Shown piece after piece: positions 16,600 to 25,813 of a DNA stretch of 64,000 nucleotides. The notes below the pieces were generated by a model. That model was not told the origin of the DNA. It was given only the letters and a program-made list of their open reading frames with translations, and did no database searches. Made by a program: the position numbers and the translations under genes. The stretch covers positions 1,116,001-1,180,000 of the forward strand of contig NZ_CP073764.1 of NCBI RefSeq assembly GCF_019343105.1, written 5' to 3'. Source of the stretch: Methylovirgula sp. HY1 (GTDB lineage Bacteria > Pseudomonadota > Alphaproteobacteria > Rhizobiales > Beijerinckiaceae). The number at the start of each line of letters is the position of its first letter. The first letter of the stretch is position 1.

Positions 16600-17319
16600 T
16601 TACCCCGCGGTACCGAGATAGGCGTCGCGCACAGTGGGATCGTCGGCGAGTGTGGCGACCGGCCCTTCGCGGACGATGCGGCCGGTTTCCATGACATAGG
16701 CCCGGTCGGCGATGCTGAAGGCAGCGAAAACATCCTGCTCGACGAGCAGCACCGTCACCCCTTGCGCGCGGATCTCCTGCAAGACGACGAGCAGTTGATC
16801 GACGATCACCGGCGCCAACCCGAGGCTCATCTCATCGATCAAAAGCAAACGCGGATGGGCCATCAGCGCGCGCGCCATGGCGCACATTTGCTGCTCGCCC
16901 CCGGACATATTGCCGGCGAGCTGCCGGCGCCGTTCCTTCAGAATCGGGAACAGCGCATAGACTTGCTCGAAGCTCTGCGCCACATCTTTGTCGCGGCGCC
17001 GATAGGTGCCCATCAGCAAATTTTCCGCGACCGTCATGCCACCGAAGAGCTGACGGCCTTCCGGCACCTGCACGAGACCGCGGCTGAAGGTGGCTTCCGG
17101 CGTCATCGGCAGCAGATCTTCGCCGGCGAAGCGAAGCGTTCCACGCGCCGGAAGGATGCGCGAGATCGTGCGCAGCAAAGTCGTCTTGCCGGCGCCATTG
17201 CTGCCGACGAGCGCGACGATCTCGCCCGCGCAGACACTCAGGTCTATGCCGAAAAGCACCGGCACCGCGCCATAACCGGCGTCGAGGTTTTTGATCTCGA
17301 GAAGGCAGTGGCCGTTCAT
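16600..17319 (-). CDS. livF: Branched-chain amino-acid-type ABC transporter ATP-binding protein LivF
   Basis: A 239-residue ATPase. Walker A is GSNGAGKTT, the signature motif is NMSGGEQQM, and Walker B is LLLIDEMSLGLAP, the LivF-type sequence. It is the last gene of a five-gene minus-strand operon (livK-H-M-G-F) in which consecutive genes overlap by 4 bases. Together with LivG it powers import through LivH/LivM. The substrate class (branched-chain amino acids, amides or urea) cannot be read from the ATPase. Confidence 0.93.
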   Translation of the reverse strand: MNGHCLLEIKNLDAGYGAVPVLFGIDLSVCAGEIVALVGSNGAGKTTLLRTISRILPARGTLRFAGEDLLPMTPEATFSRGLVQVPEGRQLFGGMTVAENLLMGTYRRRDKDVAQSFEQVYALFPILKERRRQLAGNMSGGEQQMCAMARALMAHPRLLLIDEMSLGLAPVIVDQLLVVLQEIRAQGVTVLLVEQDVFAAFSIADRAYVMETGRIVREGPVATLADDPTVRDAYLGTAG

Positions 17320-18074
17320 GCGCGCCGCTTTCCGAGATAGGCTTCGACGACGCGCGGATCAGCCAGCACGCGCGCCGGATCGCCTTCGGCGATTTTCTCG
17401 CCATGATGCAGCACCATCACGCGGTCGGAGAGGCTGCGGATCGCTTTGACGACATGTTCGATCACGAGCAAGGTCATGCCGCTATCGCGAATCTTCCTGA
17501 TGAGTTCGATCACTTCGTCGACCTCGACGTGATTGAGCCCCGCCATCACTTCGTCCAAGAGCAGCAGCTTCGGCCGCATGGCCAGCGCCTTGGCGAATTC
17601 GGGGCGCTTGCGATCGGGGCCGCCGAGCGCGTCGGCGCGCGCATCCATCCGCCGTCCGAGACCGGTGAATGCGATCCATTCGCGCGCCACGTCCCGCGCC
17701 CGCACCATTGCTTTGTCGCCGCCGTCGCGGCCGAACAATGCGCCAACAGTGACGTTTTCGAGCACCGACATGCCATGAAAAGGCTTCATCACCTGAAAGG
17801 TCCGGGCAATCCCGAGATGCGCACGCCGGTAAGGCGGCAGGTCGTTGATGCGTTCGCCCTCGAACAAAAGGTCGCCATCGTTCGGCTTCAGCGTGCCGCT
17901 CATCATATTGACGAGAGTCGTCTTGCCGGCACCGTTCGGGCCGATGAGGCCGAGGATCTCATTTTCGGCAATGGAGAAGCTGACCTTGTGGACGGAGACA
18001 AGGCCCTGGAAACGCTTGGTCAGCGCGCGCGCCTCGATGAGGGGCTTCGCCAGAACCGCCGCCGCGCCGCTCAT
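17316..18074 (-). CDS. livG: Branched-chain amino-acid-type ABC transporter ATP-binding protein LivG
   Basis: A 252-residue ATPase from ATG 18074, which overlaps the livM stop (ATGA); a longer frame starts inside livM. Walker A is GPNGAGKTTL, Walker B LLLDEVMAGLNH. The ABC signature region reads DALGGPDRKRPEFAKAL, deviating from LSGGQ as LivG members sometimes do. The C-terminal segment (EKIAEGDPARVLADPRVVEAYLG) is typical of LivG. It is coupled with livF by another 4-base overlap. Confidence 0.93.
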   Translation of the reverse strand: MSGAAAVLAKPLIEARALTKRFQGLVSVHKVSFSIAENEILGLIGPNGAGKTTLVNMMSGTLKPNDGDLLFEGERINDLPPYRRAHLGIARTFQVMKPFHGMSVLENVTVGALFGRDGGDKAMVRARDVAREWIAFTGLGRRMDARADALGGPDRKRPEFAKALAMRPKLLLLDEVMAGLNHVEVDEVIELIRKIRDSGMTLLVIEHVVKAIRSLSDRVMVLHHGEKIAEGDPARVLADPRVVEAYLGKRRA

Positions 18075-19018
18075 AGCCGGTTCTCGCGGATGTTGCGGAA
18101 GAAATAGCGCCATCCGCTGCGCCCTATTCCACCGGCGAGGTCGGTCAGGCCCTTCGGCATGAAGACGACGGAAAACACGATGACAAGGCCGAAGAGCAGC
18201 ACCGCTGCCTTCGAAATTTCGGAAGCCAGAACCTCATAGATTGCCGAGAGGATGAACGCCCCTATGACCGGCCCGAACACGGTGCCCGGTCCACCGAAAA
18301 CGCACATGATCACCATGCGCACGTTCAATGTCGTATCGAAGGCACCCGCGGGATCGACGAATGTGCTCCAATAAGCATGAATTCCCCCGGCAAGCGCGGT
18401 GAAGAACGCCGACAGCACAAGCGCCGTCACCTTATAAAGCGTTGCATTGACGCCCATGCTGCCGGCGGCGTCCTCATCCTCGCGGATTGCGATCAGGCCC
18501 ATGCCGTAGCGGCTCGACGCGATCCAGGCCACAGTCAACGTGCAAACACCGAGAAGGCCGAGCGCCAGCTCATAGAAGAGTGCGTCATTGCGTGTCAGCG
18601 GCAGGACGAGGCCGATATTGGTGCCGGCAATTGGCAGATTGGAGATAATGGCCGCCATAGCCCCATTGAGGCCGAGAGTAGCAATCGCGAAATAGGGACC
18701 GCGCAGCCGCAGGATCGGAATGCCGACGAGTACCGCGCAGAGCATCGCGACCACGGCGCCGATCGCGAGGCCGACGCCGAAGGGCAGATTGAACTGCGCC
18801 ATGGCGATGGCGGTGCCATAGGTGCCAAGCCCATAGAAGACAGAATTGCCGAAAGAGACATAGCCGGTAAAACCGCCGAGGATGTTCCATGATTGGGCAA
18901 GCGTCGCGAGCAGCAGCGCATTGATGCCGAACTGGATCGCGACATCATTGCCGAGCCAAGGAACAGCCGCCAGCGCGGCGGCGATGATAAGTCCGAGTGC
19001 GATCGTCCAGGGCTTCAT
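18071..19018 (-). CDS. livM: Branched-chain amino-acid-type ABC transporter permease LivM
   Basis: A 315-residue inner-membrane permease with about eight hydrophobic segments and the family signature GFTGYVSFGNSVFYGLGTYG near residue 50. It carries the EAA-like loop (AIREDEDAAGSMGVNATLYK) that contacts the ATPase. ATG 19018 overlaps the livH stop. It pairs with LivH to form the translocation channel. Confidence 0.94.
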   Translation of the reverse strand: MKPWTIALGLIIAAALAAVPWLGNDVAIQFGINALLLATLAQSWNILGGFTGYVSFGNSVFYGLGTYGTAIAMAQFNLPFGVGLAIGAVVAMLCAVLVGIPILRLRGPYFAIATLGLNGAMAAIISNLPIAGTNIGLVLPLTRNDALFYELALGLLGVCTLTVAWIASSRYGMGLIAIREDEDAAGSMGVNATLYKVTALVLSAFFTALAGGIHAYWSTFVDPAGAFDTTLNVRMVIMCVFGGPGTVFGPVIGAFILSAIYEVLASEISKAAVLLFGLVIVFSVVFMPKGLTDLAGGIGRSGWRYFFRNIRENRL

Positions 19019-19875
19019 CAGGCAGCCCTCACCATGCGCGCCGGCCGAACAACGAGAACCAGCACCAGCAGACCGAAACTGATGACGTCACTATAGGTCG
19101 CACCGATATAAAGCGCGGCGAGCGACTCGGCGATCCCCACGACAATGCCGCCGAGGATCACATTGAACGGATTGGCGAGACCGCCGATGATCGCGATGAC
19201 GAAGGACTTCGCTGTCAGGCTCGCGCCGATATAGGGCGTCAGATTGGCGATCATGCCGTAGAGACCGCCCGCCGCGCCGGCGAGCGCCGCGCCGATCCCA
19301 AAAGTGATCGCATAGAGTCCCCGCGGATCGACGCCATAGAGGCGTGCGGCGACGAGATTTTGCGATGTCGCACGGATCGCCCGTCCCAGCGGCAATCGGT
19401 TCAAAAGAAGCCAAAGCGCCCCCGCGAGACCAATGGCCACCACAAAAGCGGCAAGCCGTACACTCGGGACGGTCAACCCAAAGAGCCCAAAATTCGCGCC
19501 GGCATAACCGGGATTGATGGTCCGGAAATCGGCGCTGAACAAGAGCTGCGCCAGATAGGTGATGACGACATCGAGACCGAAGGTGATAAGCAGCGTGTTG
19601 AGCAGCGCCGAGCGAACAATAAGATTAAGGAGATAGCGCTGCAGCAGATAGCCAAACGCAAACATCGCCATCATTGCAATTGGCAGCGCCGCGAAAGGAT
19701 CGAACCCGGTATCAACGAAGATGTAATAGACGACATAGCCGCCCAGCATGATGAGCGCGCCATGGGCGAGATTGACGATGTTGAGGACGCCCCAGACGAG
19801 CGCCATGCCGAGCGCCATCAGGCCATAAAGGCCGCCGAGCAAAATGCCGTTGAGCAAGACCTGCGCGAGGACCAA
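19018..19875 (-). CDS. livH: Branched-chain amino-acid-type ABC transporter permease LivH
   Basis: A 285-residue permease with the LivH signature LNGILLGGLYGLMALGMALV and LNIVNLAHGALIMLGGY. No ATG lies at the right place. A TTG at 19875 has GGAGG exactly 8 bases upstream and I chose it; an upstream TTG at 19890 would place that GGAGG inside the coding sequence. The loop RATSQNLVAARLYGVDPR corresponds to the ATPase contact. A hairpin separates it from livK, probably lowering expression relative to the binding protein. Confidence 0.92.
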   Translation of the reverse strand: MVLAQVLLNGILLGGLYGLMALGMALVWGVLNIVNLAHGALIMLGGYVVYYIFVDTGFDPFAALPIAMMAMFAFGYLLQRYLLNLIVRSALLNTLLITFGLDVVITYLAQLLFSADFRTINPGYAGANFGLFGLTVPSVRLAAFVVAIGLAGALWLLLNRLPLGRAIRATSQNLVAARLYGVDPRGLYAITFGIGAALAGAAGGLYGMIANLTPYIGASLTAKSFVIAIIGGLANPFNVILGGIVVGIAESLAALYIGATYSDVISFGLLVLVLVVRPARMVRAA

Positions 19876-19890
19876 AAATGCTTCCTCCAA

Positions 19891-19915
19891 AAAGCGGCTC
19901 AGGCACAGCCGCTTT
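19891..19915 (-). terminator. Attenuating hairpin between livK and livH
   Basis: AAAGCGGCT (19891-19899) and AGCCGCTTT (19907-19915) form a 9-bp stem with a 7-base loop, followed on the minus strand by a short T-run and then GGAGG for livH. Such partial terminators commonly let the binding-protein mRNA exceed that of the permeases. Confidence 0.6.
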
Positions 19916-19937
19916 GAAACGGCACGAGCCAGGAGCC

Positions 19938-21143
19938 TCAGCCCCGCTTGTCCCAGGCGGGAATTGGATATTGCGGCTTGTTGATGAATTTATCCGTATA
20001 AATCGGGACAAGCTTGCCGTTCTGAATCTGGATGACGATCTGCGGCAGCACGATCTGGCCATTCTCGCCATATTTGATATGCGCATAGAGGCTATCGAAG
20101 CTGATGCCGGCGATCGCATCACGTACGCGCTTTGGATCGAGCGCGCCTGCCTTTTCGAGGGCAATGGCGAAGGTCTCGACGTCGGCGGCGCCGGAGGCCG
20201 CATGATAGTCGGGATCATAGCCATATTTCGCTCTATAGGCCGCAGCGAAGGCCGCCGCATCGCCGAACCAACGGTCTTTCAAACTTTCGGACGGCAGCCA
20301 TGAGGTCATGCCGAAAGCGTAATCCGCATCCTTGCCCAATGCCTTACGGAAATCTTCAGTCGGCACCCCGACGGTGAAGCCGTAATAATCCTTCGGATTG
20401 GCGTTGAGGCTTTTCATCTGGCGAATGAAGTTGAGCGCCTCCGTCTCATGCCCGCTCCATAAGATGGCATCGACATTCGCGGCCTTGATCTGCGCGAGAG
20501 TCGACGAAAAGTCGGAACTGCCTTCCCTGTAGGTCTCGTCGACGGCGATCTTCATACCGGCCGCTTGAAGAAGCTTGCGCGTGCCATTGGCAACAGAAAC
20601 GTCGAAACTATCGTCCGCGGCGACGAGAGCGACCGTCCGCGGTTTCGGATCGAGCTTGCCGAACATGTCGACCGTCGAAGCATAATAATCATCCGCCGAC
20701 GGCAGGGTCCCGAAAATATATCTATAATGGCGGCTATAGATCTGCGTCGAGGCGCCGCCGCCCTGCACCATCGGGATCTGATATTTCTCTGCGACCGAAC
20801 TGTCGCTCAGCGCGAAATTCGAGGCGAATGGCCCCAGCAGAAAATTGACCTTGTCGGAGCTGATGAGCTGAACATATTGCCGGATGCTGAGATTGACGTC
20901 CGACTGATTGTCGAGAAGTTTCAGAGCCAACCTATATGATTTGCCGCCGATCTTGATGCCGCCGGCCGCATTGATCTTGTCGAGGGTAAGATTATAGGCG
21001 TCGCGGTAGTAGCGCCCGATATTCGCACTCGATCCCGTCAATTGGACGGAGGCGCCGAGCGTGATGACGTCTTCGGCCCGCACCGGCGCGCCCGACACTG
21101 CGAGAATGGCCGCGGCGGCCAGAGCTGCACCTGCGTATTTCAT
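19938..21143 (-). CDS. livK: Periplasmic substrate-binding protein of a branched-chain amino-acid-type ABC transporter
   Basis: A 401-residue protein with a signal peptide (cleavage after PVRA, residue ~23) and a type I periplasmic-binding fold ([20 protein letters not shown], residues 24-43). It opens the livKHMGF operon. The pocket sequence differs from classical Leu/Ile/Val binders as far as I can judge, so the ligand may be another amino acid, amide or small organic acid. Start ATG 21143 gives a proper signal peptide. Confidence 0.92.
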   Translation of the reverse strand: MKYAGAALAAAAILAVSGAPVRAEDVITLGASVQLTGSSANIGRYYRDAYNLTLDKINAAGGIKIGGKSYRLALKLLDNQSDVNLSIRQYVQLISSDKVNFLLGPFASNFALSDSSVAEKYQIPMVQGGGASTQIYSRHYRYIFGTLPSADDYYASTVDMFGKLDPKPRTVALVAADDSFDVSVANGTRKLLQAAGMKIAVDETYREGSSDFSSTLAQIKAANVDAILWSGHETEALNFIRQMKSLNANPKDYYGFTVGVPTEDFRKALGKDADYAFGMTSWLPSESLKDRWFGDAAAFAAAYRAKYGYDPDYHAASGAADVETFAIALEKAGALDPKRVRDAIAGISFDSLYAHIKYGENGQIVLPQIVIQIQNGKLVPIYTDKFINKPQYPIPAWDKRG

Positions 21144-21434
21144 CCCCTCGTCCTTATTCGTCGTTGATCGGTCTCATCATGTGGAATTAGATCGTCCCGA
21201 CGCACGCCATACGATCCTCGACGAAGCCTCAATCGTTGTGTTTTCGCTCTATGGCACATAGGCCGAGTTCCAGCTTAGGATAGCCTATTAGAAGAGCTTC
21301 GAGAAGCCACGCGCGCCACCCAGCCCCATCCCCGGCCGTTCGATAGACGCCGAGCACCTTGCTCGCCATGCACGCGGTCGGCGAATTCGGATCGCGCTTT
21401 TTTCGCACCGCAAGAAAAACAAAATGATCCGAAC

Positions 21435-21460
21435 GGAACGGTTCGGAATGGGCGATGGTT
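21435..21460 (+). promoter_or_regulatory. EcfG-type stress promoter of ku
   Basis: GGAAC (21435-21439), a 17-base spacer and GGTT (21457-21460) match the alphaproteobacterial general-stress consensus GGAAC-N16/17-CGTT with one mismatch. It lies 34 bases before the ku ATG. Three better matches sit upstream of other genes between 26 and 34 kb. Confidence 0.5.
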
Positions 21461-21493
21461 ATACCCGTTCGAAATATTCCTTACGCAAGAGCC

Positions 21494-22303
21494 ATGGCAC
21501 TCATCTCGTTCTGGAAAGGTTATTTAAAGCTGTCGCTCGTGACCTGTCCGGTCGCTATGACGCCGGCGTTCACGCAAGGCGAGAAAATTCGCTTCCACAC
21601 GTTGAACCGAGCCACAGGTCATCGCGTCCAAGCTCGTTACATCGACGCTGAAACGGATCAGCCGGTCGAGCCTGACGCTCAAGTCAAGGGCTATCAGACC
21701 GACGATGGCGTCTTCATCCCTCTGGAAGATGAAGAGCTTGGGGCGGTCGCGCTGGAGAGCACCCGCACAATCGATCTCAAAATGTTCGTACCGAAGGATT
21801 CGGTTGAATGGATATGGTATGATCAACCTTATTTCCTCTTGCCGGACGACTCCGTCGGTGAGGAAGCATTCGCTGTCATCCGCCAAGCGATGGCGGCAAC
21901 TGGCACAGTTGGTATTTCGCGCCTCGTTCTTTATCGGTGCGAACGAGCATTGCTGCTTGAGCCGCGCGATCGCGGCATCGTGGTCTGGACTCTGCGCTAT
22001 GGCGACGAAATTCGTGATCAGCAGGCCTATTTCGATGGGATCAAAACCGACGTCGAGCCAAAGCTTTTGTCTTTGGTGACGACTCTCATCGAAAAGAACA
22101 GGCGGGCTTGGGACCCTACCCTGGTGCGCGATCCGGTGCAGGAGCAACTTCTCGACATCATAGCATCGAAGAAAAAAGGCAAGCGCTTTCCCAAAGCCGA
22201 GGCCCACGCAGCGACCCCGGGCAATGTCGTCAACATCTTGGACGCATTGCGCAAAAGCCTAAAGGAAGAGAAAGACACTTCGAACGGCGGTCAGCGACGA
22301 TAG
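21494..22303 (+). CDS. ku: DNA-end-binding protein Ku (first copy)
   Basis: A 269-residue bacterial Ku, read from ATG 21494 (MALISFWKGYLKLSLV), the family's normal start. The Ku core beta-barrel runs through ~residue 200 (TCPVAMTPAF, IRFHTLNRATGHRVQ, VKGYQTDDGVFIPLEDEEL). The C-terminal segment is short and only mildly basic, unlike the second copy at 25814. Ku binds double-strand ends and recruits LigD for non-homologous end joining. It stands alone on the plus strand with an EcfG-like promoter. Confidence 0.95.
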   Translation: MALISFWKGYLKLSLVTCPVAMTPAFTQGEKIRFHTLNRATGHRVQARYIDAETDQPVEPDAQVKGYQTDDGVFIPLEDEELGAVALESTRTIDLKMFVPKDSVEWIWYDQPYFLLPDDSVGEEAFAVIRQAMAATGTVGISRLVLYRCERALLLEPRDRGIVVWTLRYGDEIRDQQAYFDGIKTDVEPKLLSLVTTLIEKNRRAWDPTLVRDPVQEQLLDIIASKKKGKRFPKAEAHAATPGNVVNILDALRKSLKEEKDTSNGGQRR

Positions 22304-22653
22304 CAAAGTTGAATGACTTTTTAACAAGAACATGTTGCAGATTTCCGAACTTGAGCATCTTCTTGGCGACCGATGATTTCATCCAACCGAAAAAGGGGCG
22401 TCAGGCCGATCACCATCCTGCGCCGTAGATTGGCATACCGGCATGCCGCATGCGCCGTGCCGATCTTATGCGCCCTGCGGAGCATTCTCCATCGCACGGA
22501 TGTCCAAAGCTCTTTCCGAAACATCGACTTGGGGGAGTTCGTCTGAGCCCTTTTTATGGAACAAAAGGCGCATCTTAAGAATTAACTCGACATGCATATG
22601 AAACAGCGACGCTTTCTTTCCGACGCGTGCGCGATCTTTATGGAGACGAGGCT
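22304..22653. other. Intergenic region after ku
   Basis: About 350 bases that contain only short shadow frames. No terminator with a T-run, RNA motif or promoter that I can defend is visible. Confidence 0.35.
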
Positions 22654-23139
22654 ATGCCCGACCTGGGAACACGCTGTATCGAAAATTGGCCGCTAACGTC
22701 GCGCGAATCGGCGCGGCGGGTCATCGATCAATATGGCCAGCCCGATGAAATAACGGACGCTCAGCTCATCTGGCACAAACGCGGTCCATGGCGGCAGATC
22801 ATCGCCTCGAAAATTCTCTATCAGCACAATTTTCCTGCGCCGCATTACGCACTCTTCGAACTAGAGCCGACGGCGGTTGAAGTGATCGAGCAGAAACCGC
22901 AACGGACTCGTCAGCGACGCACTGCCCAAGCCAAGCTACAAGGCAAGACCAAGTTGACGGACAAGCCGGCCGAGAACAAGGTCCCTCTCACGAAGGTGTC
23001 CCTGGTCAAAACGCCACTCTCCAAATCGTCGCTTGCGAAAGCACCGCTTGCCAAATCGGCGCTCGAGGATGCCGCGAAAGTCAGCCTCACTTTGCGGAAC
23101 AAGTCGGCAGCTTCCGCGCGCAATTCATCTGCGGCCTGA
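22654..23139 (+). CDS. Hypothetical protein with a conserved N-terminal domain and a five-residue repeat tail
   Basis: A 161-residue protein from ATG 22654 (GGAG 10 bases upstream). Residues ~5-70 form a compact domain (ESARRVIDQYGQPDEIT, IWHKRGPWRQIIASKILYQHNFP) that I recall from hypothetical proteins of Rhizobiales. The rest is a basic tail built from a degenerate pentad repeat: VPLTK-VSLVK-TPLSK-SSLAK-APLAK. Such Lys/Ala/Ser-rich tails resemble histone H1-like DNA-binding tails. Placement between ku and ligD suggests a DNA-end or chromatin role, which is inference. Confidence 0.6.
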   Translation: MPDLGTRCIENWPLTSRESARRVIDQYGQPDEITDAQLIWHKRGPWRQIIASKILYQHNFPAPHYALFELEPTAVEVIEQKPQRTRQRRTAQAKLQGKTKLTDKPAENKVPLTKVSLVKTPLSKSSLAKAPLAKSALEDAAKVSLTLRNKSAASARNSSAA

Positions 23140-23192
23140 TCGTCCTGTCCTTTGCCCAATGGAAGCATGTCTTCAAAAGATGTGCTTCGGCG

Positions 23193-25811
23193 TCACGAGG
23201 CCTTCCGCGATCTCCCGCCCGAGCCGCGTTTCGACGGTGCAGCTTTCAAAACCGTAGGCTTTGAAGCTTTGGATCTTGAGGAGGACTTAGACCGCGCCGT
23301 TTCCGACTCCGCCAGCGGAACTGCGGCGCGGTGAAAATCGCCCCAGGGATCGCGCCCGATCTGCTCTAAGCGCGTCAGCGCATTGGCGACCGAGAAATAG
23401 GCTGGCCCAATGTCGGGGCTGAGTTCGTCCCAGGCAAGCGGCATGGACACCGGCGCGCCCGCGCGCGCGCGCGTCGAATAGGCTGCAACTGCCGTGGCAC
23501 CGCGACCGTTGCGGAGATAGTCGATCAGGATTTTGCCGTCCCGTTTCGATTTGGTGATCGTCGCGACATAACGATCCGGACGATCGGCTGCCATTGCTTG
23601 GGCCATGCGCTTTGTAAAGGCCTTGACCTCGTTCCAACCGAGGCTTGGGACGAGCGGCGCGACAACATGCAGGCCTTTGCCGCCCGAAGTCTTCACAAAG
23701 CTCGCCAAGCCAAATTTCGCGAGGCGCTCACGCAGCTCCTTCGCCGCCGTAATCACATCCGCCCAGGCGACGCCCTCACCGGGATCGAGATCCATGATGA
23801 TCATGTCCGGCTGCTCCAGCGCCGCGAGCGTAGCGCCCCAGGGATGGATCTCCAGCACGCCGCCCTGAACCAGGCTAATGAGCCCATCAAGATCCTCGAT
23901 CGAAAGAAGCTCCTCGCCCGAAGACCCATTTAACGGATCCGGCACGACATGGATGGCGCGGCCCATCCCTTTCCAAGCATGTTTTTGAAAGAAGCATGGT
24001 TCCGCGATGCCGCCAGGACAGCGCAGCAAAGAAAGCGGACGTCCGACGACAAAGGGCGCCATGTGCTTCCACACGCCGGCGTAATAATCGGCGAGGCCTT
24101 CCTTGGTCACACCAGCCTCGGGCCAATAGAGCCGGTCGGGATGCGTGAGACGCACCGAAGCTTTCGGCTGCACCTCGGCTGGATCGGACGCATGTTCGCG
24201 GATGATCTCGGCCGCAGGCTTGTCCTCGCGCAGCCCGCGGAATGATGCGTGCCGAAGATTGCGATCGGCAGTCCAGCCGCGAAACTCCACTTCCGCCACC
24301 AGTTGCGGTTTGACATAGACGACCTGCCGCGCCTGCGCGCTGGTGAGACGGCGCGCGAAAGGACATTCCGAAACACGGATCTTGGCGAGCCGCTCATAGA
24401 GATCCGCCGCGACTGCGGCAGTGAAGCCGGTGCCGACTCGCCCCGCGTTGATCAGTCTGTTCCTTTCATAATAGCCGAGGACGAGAGAGCCGATGGACTT
24501 GCGCGCGACGCTCGACGGCACGAAGCCGGCGATGACGAATTCTTGCCGTTCGGCGCATTTTGATTTCACCCAGTCCTTGCTTCGGCCAGAGCGATAGGGA
24601 GCATTGCGCAGCTTCGAGACGATCCCTTCGAGGCTGAGCCGGCAGGCATGACGACGAATGAGCTCACCATCCTGGTCGAAATGCGCGCTCATGCGCAGCA
24701 AGGCTGGCGCACCTGCAAGCAGTTGCGCCAGCATCTCCTTGCGCAGGCTCAAGGCGACGCCCCGCAAATCATAGCCGTCGAGATACAGAAGATCGAAGGC
24801 ATAGAAGATGAACCCATCGCTGCGATTATCGCTCAACGCTGCCTGCAGCGCGGAAAAATCTGAAGCGCCGGCATCATTTTCGACGACCAACTCACCGTCG
24901 ATCAAGGCCTTCACCACGGGCAAGGCCGCGAAAGCTTCGATCAGCGGCTGGCCGAATTTCTTCGTCCAATCGAGACCGCTGCGCGTCAGCAGCTTGACCC
25001 TGCCCGCCTCGATCCGCACTTCGAGACGATAGCCGTCATATTTGATCTCGTGAATCCAGCGCCCGCCCGCCGGCGCCTTGCTCACCAAAGTCGCAAGCGC
25101 CGGAGGCACGAAACTCGGCAAAGCGCCCTTCTTCGCGCCCTTCAGATCGGACGGATCGGGAGGCAATGGGTCATCCCCTTTCGCGCGACGCAACTTGGGC
25201 GCGGGATCGATCTTGCCTGTCTTCGACGACCAGCCGGGCGGCTCGCCCGCGAGCGCTTCGACTTTGCGGCCGGTTTTTACGGATTGTGGCTGTTCTGCCA
25301 AAATATCGGCGGCATCCGCCGCGCGAGCGGCTTCGTCATCGCCTTTGATCAGCAGCCAATTTTCTGTCTTCTCGCGCGGCCTGCCGCGCATCCTGATCAA
25401 ATGCCAGCGACCCCGAAGTTTTTCGCCATCGAGCGCGAATTCCAGATGGCCCTTGTCATAGCCCTTATGCGGATCGCCGATCGGCGTCCAATGGCCGCGA
25501 TCCCAGACGATGACGCTGCCGCCACCATATTCGCCTTTCGGAATCGTGCCCTCGAAATCGCCATAGGCGAGCGGATGATCTTCGACATGAACGGCGAGGC
25601 GCTTTTCACCGGGCACGAGGCTGGGTCCGCGCGTCACTGCCCAGCTTTTCAAGACGCCATCCATTTCAAGCCGAAAATCATAATGCAGCCGCCGCGCCGC
25701 ATGTTTCTGGACGACAAAAATTGCGCCCGCATTCCGCTGTTTCGCCTTTACGCCGCGCGGCTCCGGCGATGTCGTGAAATCCCGCTTTTGCCGATAGGTT
25801 TCGAGCGCCAT
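23193..25811 (-). CDS. ligD: ATP-dependent DNA ligase D (phosphoesterase-ligase-polymerase)
   Basis: An 872-residue three-domain LigD. The 3'-phosphoesterase domain spans ~25-160 (HYDFRLEMDGVLKSWAV, HVEDHPLAYGDFEG). The ligase has the adenylated Lys257 in HEIKYDGYRLEV and an OB-fold to ~530. A C-terminal primase-polymerase domain covers ~565-840 (THPDRLYWPEAG, IIMDLDPGEGVAW with the metal Asp pair). The order PE-LIG-POL is usual in alphaproteobacteria. The ATG lies only two bases after the ku2 stop, so the two are one transcript. With Ku it performs non-homologous end joining. Confidence 0.97.
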   Translation of the reverse strand: MALETYRQKRDFTTSPEPRGVKAKQRNAGAIFVVQKHAARRLHYDFRLEMDGVLKSWAVTRGPSLVPGEKRLAVHVEDHPLAYGDFEGTIPKGEYGGGSVIVWDRGHWTPIGDPHKGYDKGHLEFALDGEKLRGRWHLIRMRGRPREKTENWLLIKGDDEAARAADAADILAEQPQSVKTGRKVEALAGEPPGWSSKTGKIDPAPKLRRAKGDDPLPPDPSDLKGAKKGALPSFVPPALATLVSKAPAGGRWIHEIKYDGYRLEVRIEAGRVKLLTRSGLDWTKKFGQPLIEAFAALPVVKALIDGELVVENDAGASDFSALQAALSDNRSDGFIFYAFDLLYLDGYDLRGVALSLRKEMLAQLLAGAPALLRMSAHFDQDGELIRRHACRLSLEGIVSKLRNAPYRSGRSKDWVKSKCAERQEFVIAGFVPSSVARKSIGSLVLGYYERNRLINAGRVGTGFTAAVAADLYERLAKIRVSECPFARRLTSAQARQVVYVKPQLVAEVEFRGWTADRNLRHASFRGLREDKPAAEIIREHASDPAEVQPKASVRLTHPDRLYWPEAGVTKEGLADYYAGVWKHMAPFVVGRPLSLLRCPGGIAEPCFFQKHAWKGMGRAIHVVPDPLNGSSGEELLSIEDLDGLISLVQGGVLEIHPWGATLAALEQPDMIIMDLDPGEGVAWADVITAAKELRERLAKFGLASFVKTSGGKGLHVVAPLVPSLGWNEVKAFTKRMAQAMAADRPDRYVATITKSKRDGKILIDYLRNGRGATAVAAYSTRARAGAPVSMPLAWDELSPDIGPAYFSVANALTRLEQIGRDPWGDFHRAAVPLAESETARSKSSSRSKASKPTVLKAAPSKRGSGGRSRKAS

Positions 25812-25813
25812 CG

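Noticed and set aside
15495-16733. 412-residue open frame on the minus strand
   Set aside because: Antisense to selO, Arg/Gly-rich with no motif; a shadow of GC-rich codon use.
18997-19917. 306-residue plus-strand frame
   Set aside because: Antisense to livH/livM, charged low-complexity composition typical of a shadow frame.
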